Shown: positions 58,056 to 64,000 of the stretch, piece by piece
Position numbering within the stretch: the stretch's first letter is position 1
How the letters are laid out: each line of letters begins with the position of its first letter
Source: JAFASC01 sp034669505
GTDB lineage: Bacteria; Pseudomonadota; Alphaproteobacteria; Rhizobiales; Beijerinckiaceae
Reading direction: 5' to 3'
Assembly: GCA_034669505.1 (NCBI GenBank)
Contig: JAXDNJ010000001.1
Coordinates: 20,144-84,143 of the forward strand
Length of the DNA stretch: 64,000 bases
Notes under the pieces: generated by a model
What the model was told of the DNA's origin: nothing
What the model saw: the letters and a program-made list of their open reading frames with translations, nothing else
Database searches by the model: none
Made by a program: the position numbers and the translations under genes

Positions 58056-59255
58056 ATGAACATCCACGAATACCAAGCCAAGGCTGTGCTGCGCGAATTT
58101 GGTGTGCCGGTCCCGCGCGGCGTTCCGGTGCTGAGGCCCGGCGAAGCGGCAAAAGCCGCCAAGGAGCTCGGCGGCCCCGTTTGGGTCGTGAAGGCGCAGA
58201 TTCATGCCGGTGGCCGTGGCAAAGGCAAATTCAAGGAGCCAACCGCCGGCGACAAAGGCGGCGTGCGTCTCGCCAGATCGCCGGAAGAGGTCGATCAATG
58301 TGCCGAGCAGATGCTCGGCAAGACGCTTGTCACCGTGCAGACCGGTCCGGCCGGCAAGCAGGTGAACCGCCTCTACGTGGAGGAAGGCGCCGAGATCGCC
58401 AAGGAATTCTACCTCTCAATGTTGGTCGATCGCACCACCTCGCGTGTCGCCTTCGTCGTCTCCACCGAAGGCGGCATGGACATCGAGAAGGTCGCGCACG
58501 ATACGCCGGAGAAGATCATCAGCTTCTCGGTCGATCCCGCCACGGGAATCATGCCGCACCACGGACGCAAGATCGCCGATGCGCTCGGGCTGTCCGGTGA
58601 TCTCGCCAAACAGGCCGGGAAGCTCGCAACCCAACTGTTTGCCGCGTTCACGGCCAAGGACATGGAGCTTCTGGAGATCAATCCGCTGATCGTCACGAAG
58701 GACAACCATATTCGCTGCCTCGACGCGAAAATCTCGTTCGACAACAACGCGCTGTTCCGCCATCCCGACGTCGCGGCGCTGCGCGACGAGACGGAGGAGG
58801 ATGCGAAGGAGATAGAGGCGTCGAAATACGACCTCTCCTACATCACGCTCGACGGCACGATTGGCTGCATGGTGAACGGTGCCGGCCTTGCCATGGCGAC
58901 GATGGACATCATCAAGCTCTATGGCGAGGAGCCCGCCAATTTTCTTGACGTCGGCGGCGGCGCGACGAAGGAGAAGGTGACGGCGGCGTTCAAGATCATC
59001 ACCGCCGACCCGAAGGTGAGGGGCATACTCATCAACATTTTCGGCGGCATCATGCGCTGCGACATCATTGCGGAAGGGGTCATCGCCGCAGTGAAAGAGG
59101 TCGGGCTGAAAGTGCCGCTCGTCGTGCGACTGGAAGGCACCAATGTCGAGCTCGGCAAGGAAATCATCAGCAAGTCGGGCTTGAACGTCATTTCGGCCGA
59201 CGATCTCGACGATGCCGCGCAGAAGATTGTCGGTGCGGTAAAAGCGGCGGCGTGA
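58056..59255 (+). CDS. sucC: Succinyl-CoA synthetase beta subunit (ADP-forming)
   Basis: A 399-aa ATP-grasp subunit. MNIHEYQAKAVLREFGVPVPRG at the start, the HAGGRGKGK nucleotide segment (about 51-59) and the late DVGGGATKEKV and NIFGGIMRCDIIAEGV motifs are all present. With SucD it makes ATP (or GTP) from succinyl-CoA. AGGAA precedes the ATG. Length is standard. Confidence 0.97.
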   Translation: MNIHEYQAKAVLREFGVPVPRGVPVLRPGEAAKAAKELGGPVWVVKAQIHAGGRGKGKFKEPTAGDKGGVRLARSPEEVDQCAEQMLGKTLVTVQTGPAGKQVNRLYVEEGAEIAKEFYLSMLVDRTTSRVAFVVSTEGGMDIEKVAHDTPEKIISFSVDPATGIMPHHGRKIADALGLSGDLAKQAGKLATQLFAAFTAKDMELLEINPLIVTKDNHIRCLDAKISFDNNALFRHPDVAALRDETEEDAKEIEASKYDLSYITLDGTIGCMVNGAGLAMATMDIIKLYGEEPANFLDVGGGATKEKVTAAFKIITADPKVRGILINIFGGIMRCDIIAEGVIAAVKEVGLKVPLVVRLEGTNVELGKEIISKSGLNVISADDLDDAAQKIVGAVKAAA

Positions 59256-59295
59256 GCATCACGATGCGCATTCGATAACCAACGAGATCAGCTTA

Positions 59296-60180
59296 ATGTC
59301 CGTCCTAATCGACAAAAACACGAAAGTTATCTGCCAGGGCTTTACCGGCCGCAACGGCACGTTCCATTCCGAACAGGCGATCGCGTATGGGACGAAAATG
59401 GTCGGCGGCACGTCGCCTGGCAAAGGCGGTTCGACCCATCTCAACCTGCCGGTGTTCGACACGGTCGAGGAAGCGCGGACGGGAACGGGCGCCGACGCGA
59501 GCGTGATCTACGTGCCGCCTGCGGGCGCAGCCGACGCGATGTGCGAAGCGATCGACGCCGACATCCCGCTGATCGTCTGCATCACCGAAGGAGTTCCGGT
59601 CCTGGACATGATCCGGGTGAAGCGGTCGCTCGCCGGGTCGAAATCGCGCCTCGTTGGCCCGAACTGCCCGGGTGTGATGACCGCGGGCGAGTGCAAGATC
59701 GGCATCATGCCCGGACAGATATTTAAGCGCGGCAGCGTCGGGATCGTCTCGCGCTCCGGCACGCTCACCTATGAGGCGGTCTTCCAGACATCCCAGGAGG
59801 GGCTCGGGCAGACGACCGCCGTCGGCATCGGTGGTGATCCGGTCAAGGGTACCGAATTCATCGATGTCCTCGAAATGTTCCTGGCCGACCCGGAGACGCA
59901 GTCGATCGTCATGATCGGCGAGATCGGCGGCTCGGCCGAGGAGGATGCGGCGCAATTCCTGAAGGACGAGGCAAAGCGCGGCCGCAAGAAGCCGGTTGCA
60001 GGCTTCATTGCCGGACGCACTGCTCCGCCCGGCCGGCGGATGGGCCATGCCGGGGCGATCATCTCGGGCGGAAAGGGCGGCGCCGAGGACAAGACCGCAG
60101 CCATGGAGGCGGCAGGGATCCGCGTCTCGCCTTCTCCGGCGCGCCTCGGCAAGACGTTGGTGGAGCTGCTCAAGGGCTGA
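59296..60180 (+). CDS. sucD: Succinyl-CoA synthetase alpha subunit
   Basis: A 294-aa subunit that binds CoA and carries the phosphorylated histidine, H251 in RMGHAGAIISGGKG. The N-terminal CoA-binding region ICQGFTGRNGTFHSEQAI and the RSGTLTYEAV segment are intact. It follows sucC by 40 bases. Confidence 0.97.
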   Translation: MSVLIDKNTKVICQGFTGRNGTFHSEQAIAYGTKMVGGTSPGKGGSTHLNLPVFDTVEEARTGTGADASVIYVPPAGAADAMCEAIDADIPLIVCITEGVPVLDMIRVKRSLAGSKSRLVGPNCPGVMTAGECKIGIMPGQIFKRGSVGIVSRSGTLTYEAVFQTSQEGLGQTTAVGIGGDPVKGTEFIDVLEMFLADPETQSIVMIGEIGGSAEEDAAQFLKDEAKRGRKKPVAGFIAGRTAPPGRRMGHAGAIISGGKGGAEDKTAAMEAAGIRVSPSPARLGKTLVELLKG

Positions 60181-60345
60181 TTTCGTAAAGGAAATCAATC
60201 GAAGACGCTTTCATCTTCGCACCAATGAGCCTATCTCTTTGTTCCCCAGATCGAGACGTGGTTCGCCCCTTTCGCGGCGTTGAACGCCCCGACCAACACT
60301 CACGATCGCCTCCTGCGCCTGTCGAAAGCACGAGGTGTGTTTCGA

Positions 60346-60358
60346 GGGGCAAAGCCCC
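60346..60358 (+). promoter_or_regulatory. Small GC hairpin just before the sucA ribosome site
   Basis: GGGGC (60346-60350) and GCCCC (60354-60358) form a tight hairpin with an AAA loop. It lies immediately before GGAGG (60359-60363), the ribosome site of sucA. It could tune sucA translation or be incidental; no other evidence is visible. Confidence 0.3.
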
Positions 60359-60371
60359 GGAGGTCATGACG

Positions 60372-63300
60372 ATGGCTCGGCGAGAAGCCAACGGTAACAA
60401 CGGCGGCGGCGGAACCGCCGCCCTTCCTTCCAGCACGAACACGGCATTCGCGAACACGTCGTTCCTCTACGGCGGCAACGCGGCTTACGTCGAACAGCTG
60501 CATGCGGCATACGAGCAGGACCCGCGTTCCGTCGATGCGGAGTGGCGCGATTTCTTCGCGGGTTTGAACGATTCCGCTGCCGACGTTGAGAAGAACGCGC
60601 GCGGACCTTCCTGGGCGAAGCCGAATTGGCCGATCGAAGCAAATGGCGAACTTGTTTCCGCCCTCGACGGCAATTGGGCGGACCTCGAGACCACCTTCGG
60701 CGACAAGATCAAGAGCAAGGCGCAAGCCGAGGGCGCGCTGGTTTCACATGAGGACGTGCAACGCGCGACGCGCGACAGCGTCCGCGCCTTGATGATGATC
60801 CGCGCCTATCGCATGCGCGGTCATCTGCACGCCAATCTCGATCCCCTCGGCCTCGAGCCGCGACCCGATCACGTCGAGCTGCATCCTTCGAGCTACGGCT
60901 TCGAGGAGAGCGATTGGGATCGCAAAATTTTCATCGATCACGTGCTCGGTCTCGAATTCGCGACGATCCACGAGATGCTGGCGCTCCTGCGCCGCACCTA
61001 TTGCTCGACGATCGGCTTCGAGTTCATGCATATCTCGGATCCGGCGGCGAAAGCCTGGATCCAACAGCGCATCGAAGGGCCGGACAAGGAGATCGCGTTT
61101 ACCGATCAAGGGAAGCGCGCGATCCTGACCAAGCTCGTGGAGGCCGAAGGCTTCGAGAAATTTCTAGATGTCCGCTACACCGGCACCAAGCGCTTCGGCC
61201 TCGACGGCGCGGAATCGATGGTCCCGGCGCTGGAACAGATCATCAAACGCAGCGGTGCGCTCGGCACCAAGGAAATCATCATCGGCATGGCGCATCGCGG
61301 ACGCCTCAACGTGCTCTCCCAGGTGATGGGCAAGCCGCACCGCGCGCTGTTTCACGAGTTCAAGGGCGGCTCGTTCGTGCCCGAGGCGGTCGAAGGTTCG
61401 GGCGACGTGAAGTATCACCTCGGCGCCTCGTCGGACCGTGAGTTCGACAATAACAAAGTGCATCTGTCGCTGACCGCGAATCCATCCCATCTCGAGATCG
61501 TCGATCCCGTCGTGCTCGGAAAGGTACGTGCCAAGCAGGACCAGTATGGCTGCAATACTGAAGAACGCGGCATCGTCCTCCCCCTGCTTATCCACGGCGA
61601 TGCGGCTTTTGCCGGCCAGGGCGTCGTCGCCGAATGTTTTGGATTGTCGGGGCTGAAAGGTCACCGCACCGGCGGCTCGGTGCATTTCATCATCAACAAT
61701 CAGATCGGCTTCACGACCTATCCGCGCTACTCGCGCTCGTCGCCGTATCCGTCGGACGTTGCAAAGATGGTCGAAGCGCCGATCTTCCATGTCAACGGGG
61801 ATGATCCCGAAGCGGTCGTCTTCGTGGCGAAAGTGGCGACGGAGTTTCGCCAGAAATTCCAGAAGCCGGTCGTCATCGACATGTGGTGCTATCGCCGCTT
61901 CGGTCATAACGAAGGTGACGAGCCGAGCTTCACGCAGCCCTTGATGTACAAGAAGGTGCGCGCGCATCCGACGACGTTTCAGCTTTACTCGGAGAAGCTC
62001 GTCGCGGAAAACATCGTCACGCAGGAAGAGGTCGAGAAAGCGGTCGCCGATTGGCGCAAGCATCTCGAGGAAGAGTACGAGGCCGGACAATCCTATAAGC
62101 CCAATAAGGCCGACTGGCTCGACGGCCGCTGGGCGGGACTACGGCCGGCGAACGAGACGGAAGAGGCACGGCGCGGTCAGACCGGCGTCGATTTCGACAG
62201 GTTGAAGGAAATCGGGCTGCGCCTGAACGAGGTTCCCGACGATTTCAATCTGCACAAGACGATCCGGCGCTTCCTCGACAACCGGCACAAGGCGGTCGAG
62301 AGCGGCGAGGGGATCGACTGGGCGCTCGGCGAGTCACTTGCCTTTGCTTCGCTCGTCGATGAAGGCCATCGCGTGCGCCTATCGGGACAGGACAGCGAGC
62401 GCGGCACGTTTTCGCAGCGCCATTCGGTGCTGATCGATCAGGAGACGGAAGCGCGCTACGTGCCGCTGAACAACATCCGCGACGGCCAGGCCCGGTACGA
62501 AGTCATCAACTCGATGCTATCGGAAGAAGCCGTGCTCGGTTTCGAATACGGCTACTCGCTGGCGGAGCCGAATGCACTGACGCTTTGGGAGGCGCAGTTC
62601 GGCGATTTCGCCAACGGCGCGCAGGTCGTCTTCGACCAATTCATCTCATCGGGCGAACGCAAATGGCTGCGCATGTCCGGTCTCGTCTGCCTCTTGCCGC
62701 ATGGCTATGAGGGCCAGGGACCGGAACACTCCTCGGCGCGGCTTGAGCGCTATCTGCAAATGTGCGCCGAAGACAACATGCAGGTCGCAAACTGTACGAC
62801 GCCGGCGAACTACTTCCACATCCTACGCCGGCAACTGAAACGCGACATCCGCAAGCCGCTCATTCTGATGACGCCGAAATCGCTGCTGCGCCACAAACGT
62901 GCGGTGTCGCGTCTTGAGGAGATGGCGATCGGCACGTCCTTCCATCGTGTTCTGTGGGACGATGCGGAATATTTGAAGAGCGAGAAGATCAGACTTGTCG
63001 ACAACGACAAGATCAGGCGGGTCGTGCTCTGCTCGGGCAAGGTCTACTACGATCTCTACGAAGAGCGCGAGAAGCGGGATATCGACGATGTCTACCTGAT
63101 GCGAGTCGAGCAGCTCTATCCCTTCCCGCTAAAGGCGCTCGTCGCCGAACTCTCGCGCTTCAAGAATGCCGATATCGTCTGGTGCCAGGAGGAGCCGAAA
63201 AATATGGGTGCCTGGTCGTCGGTCGAGCCGTATCTCGAATGGGTGCACAATCAACTCGGCCGCAAAGGGCAGCGCACGCGCTACATCGGCCGTGCCGCCT

Positions 63301-63380
63301 CCGCTGCGACAGCGACGGGCGTCATGTCCAAGCATCTCGCACAATTGAAGACGTTTGTCGACGAAGCCTACGCGGCGTGA
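60372..63380 (+). CDS. sucA: 2-oxoglutarate dehydrogenase E1 component
   Basis: A 1002-aa ThDP-dependent E1 subunit that decarboxylates 2-oxoglutarate and transfers the succinyl group to lipoyl-E2. FLYGGNAAYVEQLHAAYEQDP, GMAHRGRLNVL, HLSLTANPSHLE, HGDAAFAGQGVVAE and YRRFGHNEGDEP match the family. The ATG at 60372 lies 8 bases after GGAGG; the ATG at 60366 is too close, and the frame upstream to 60225 has no similarity, so both earlier starts were rejected. sucB follows after 46 bases. Confidence 0.96.
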   Translation: MARREANGNNGGGGTAALPSSTNTAFANTSFLYGGNAAYVEQLHAAYEQDPRSVDAEWRDFFAGLNDSAADVEKNARGPSWAKPNWPIEANGELVSALDGNWADLETTFGDKIKSKAQAEGALVSHEDVQRATRDSVRALMMIRAYRMRGHLHANLDPLGLEPRPDHVELHPSSYGFEESDWDRKIFIDHVLGLEFATIHEMLALLRRTYCSTIGFEFMHISDPAAKAWIQQRIEGPDKEIAFTDQGKRAILTKLVEAEGFEKFLDVRYTGTKRFGLDGAESMVPALEQIIKRSGALGTKEIIIGMAHRGRLNVLSQVMGKPHRALFHEFKGGSFVPEAVEGSGDVKYHLGASSDREFDNNKVHLSLTANPSHLEIVDPVVLGKVRAKQDQYGCNTEERGIVLPLLIHGDAAFAGQGVVAECFGLSGLKGHRTGGSVHFIINNQIGFTTYPRYSRSSPYPSDVAKMVEAPIFHVNGDDPEAVVFVAKVATEFRQKFQKPVVIDMWCYRRFGHNEGDEPSFTQPLMYKKVRAHPTTFQLYSEKLVAENIVTQEEVEKAVADWRKHLEEEYEAGQSYKPNKADWLDGRWAGLRPANETEEARRGQTGVDFDRLKEIGLRLNEVPDDFNLHKTIRRFLDNRHKAVESGEGIDWALGESLAFASLVDEGHRVRLSGQDSERGTFSQRHSVLIDQETEARYVPLNNIRDGQARYEVINSMLSEEAVLGFEYGYSLAEPNALTLWEAQFGDFANGAQVVFDQFISSGERKWLRMSGLVCLLPHGYEGQGPEHSSARLERYLQMCAEDNMQVANCTTPANYFHILRRQLKRDIRKPLILMTPKSLLRHKRAVSRLEEMAIGTSFHRVLWDDAEYLKSEKIRLVDNDKIRRVVLCSGKVYYDLYEEREKRDIDDVYLMRVEQLYPFPLKALVAELSRFKNADIVWCQEEPKNMGAWSSVEPYLEWVHNQLGRKGQRTRYIGRAASAATATGVMSKHLAQLKTFVDEAYAA

Positions 63381-63426
63381 GCCGCGCACGCTCCTTTTCC
63401 CCTCGGGCCGCGATAGAAGCGAAGTG

Positions 63427-64000
63427 ATGGCGACAGAAATCCGCGTACCCACTCTCGGTGAATCGGTCAGTGAAGCCACGATCGGCAAGTGGTTCAAGAA
63501 GGCCGGCGATGCCGTGAAGGCCGACGAGCCGCTGCTCGAACTTGAGACCGACAAAGTAACGCTCGAAGTGAACGCGCCCGCAGCAGGCGTGCTTGCTGAG
63601 ATCACAGTAAAGGATGGCGAGACCGTCACCCCGGGCGCGCTGCTTGGCCAAATCAGTGAGGGTGCTGGCGCTGCTGCTTCCTCGGCCAAGAGCCAAGCGA
63701 AAGTAAAAGCTGCCGCGCCCCCACCGGCAAGTGTGCCGACGCAGGCTCCGGCCGGTTCGCGCGCTGCGGCTGCTGCGACGAATGGCGGTTCGCAAACTCA
63801 GGCAGCGCCGACGCAAATGCGGCCCGCGCCATCGGCGGCGAAAATCGCGGCCGAACGCGGCATCGATACGGGCGAGATCGCCGGCTCCGGCAAGCGCGGC
63901 CAGGTGCTGAAAGGCGACGTGCTCGCCTTCAGCCCGGCGAGCGCGCCTGCGCCGGCGCGCGAGCCGAGCCCGGTGCAAGCACGCGCCCCGTCGCCACCGG
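63427..64000 (+). CDS. sucB: Dihydrolipoamide succinyltransferase (E2), N-terminal part, cut by window edge
   Basis: 191 codons are visible from the ATG at 63427. The lipoyl domain (MATEIRVPTLGESVSEATIG...) has the lipoyl-lysine K43 in ETDKVTLEV. An alanine/proline-rich linker follows, then the start of the peripheral subunit-binding domain (SAAKIAAERGID...GSGKRGQVLKGDVL). The catalytic domain lies beyond the window. It forms the core of the 2-oxoglutarate dehydrogenase complex with the SucA encoded upstream. Confidence 0.95.
   Translation, partial: MATEIRVPTLGESVSEATIGKWFKKAGDAVKADEPLLELETDKVTLEVNAPAAGVLAEITVKDGETVTPGALLGQISEGAGAAASSAKSQAKVKAAAPPPASVPTQAPAGSRAAAAATNGGSQTQAAPTQMRPAPSAAKIAAERGIDTGEIAGSGKRGQVLKGDVLAFSPASAPAPAREPSPVQARAPSPP

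Noticed and set aside
60225..60371. Upstream N-terminal extension of sucA starting at 60225
   Set aside because: The added 49 residues have no family similarity, and GGAGG at 60359-60363 is correctly spaced only for the ATG at 60372.

Overview
The window is high-GC DNA with the codon habits and gene neighbourhoods of an alphaproteobacterium, most likely of the order Hyphomicrobiales (Rhizobiales). Supporting signs are the zapE-mdh-sucC-sucD-sucA-sucB run, the PaaX-controlled paaABCDE set, several ABC uptake operons, frequent GTG/TTG starts and an Inh-type inhibitor. I place it no more precisely than that.

Layout. 1-320: start of the rpmI-rplT ribosomal operon (minus strand), preceded by a terminator-like leader hairpin. 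563-1717: a ROK-type sugar kinase whose conserved motifs are in circularly permuted order. 1738-19571 (minus): one long alpha-glucan/trehalose operon, otsA-glgX-treZ-malQ::treY-glgE-treS::mak-glgB, mostly joined by ATGA stop/start overlaps. It encodes the OtsA, TreY/TreZ, TreS and GlgE routes. 19923-23091 (plus): a lipid cassette made of an alpha-oxoamine (serine-palmitoyl-type) synthase, a DES1-like sphingolipid desaturase and an FA2H-like hydroxylase, followed by an MFS transporter. 24445-29054 (minus): phenylacetyl-CoA epoxidase genes paaA-E with paaX; a perfect inverted repeat overlaps the paaA promoter. 29177-32108: pncB, a PHA-granule-type small protein and an orphan solute-binding protein. 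32130-36512 (minus): a carbohydrate ABC importer. 36707-42014 (plus): 2-hydroxyacid dehydrogenase, tandem Inh-domain inhibitor, DUF427 protein, CoA-transferase and a ThDP enzyme. 42062-48253 (minus): branched-chain-type ABC importer with an acyl-CoA synthetase but no livF.

48974-54214 is a complete 5.24-kb IS1595-family transposon. It has perfect 24-bp terminal inverted repeats and a near-perfect 8-bp target duplication, and it splits an outer-membrane protein gene into two pieces (48373-48973 and 54215-54404) that rejoin in frame. Its cargo is a ClpP-like protease, an XRE regulator with clustered operator half-sites, a tRNA-like 3' domain, a divergent pair of unknown genes, a tiny secreted Gly/His/Tyr-rich peptide and a membrane protein whose stop codon lies in the terminal repeat.

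54591-64000 returns to chromosomal genes: a secreted trypsin-like protease, zapE, then the TCA block mdh, sucC, sucD, sucA and the start of sucB.

The strongest candidates for new biology are the permuted ROK protein, the three-gene eukaryote-like sphingolipid cassette, the MalQ-TreY fusion in its overlapping operon, and the cargo of the IS1595 element.
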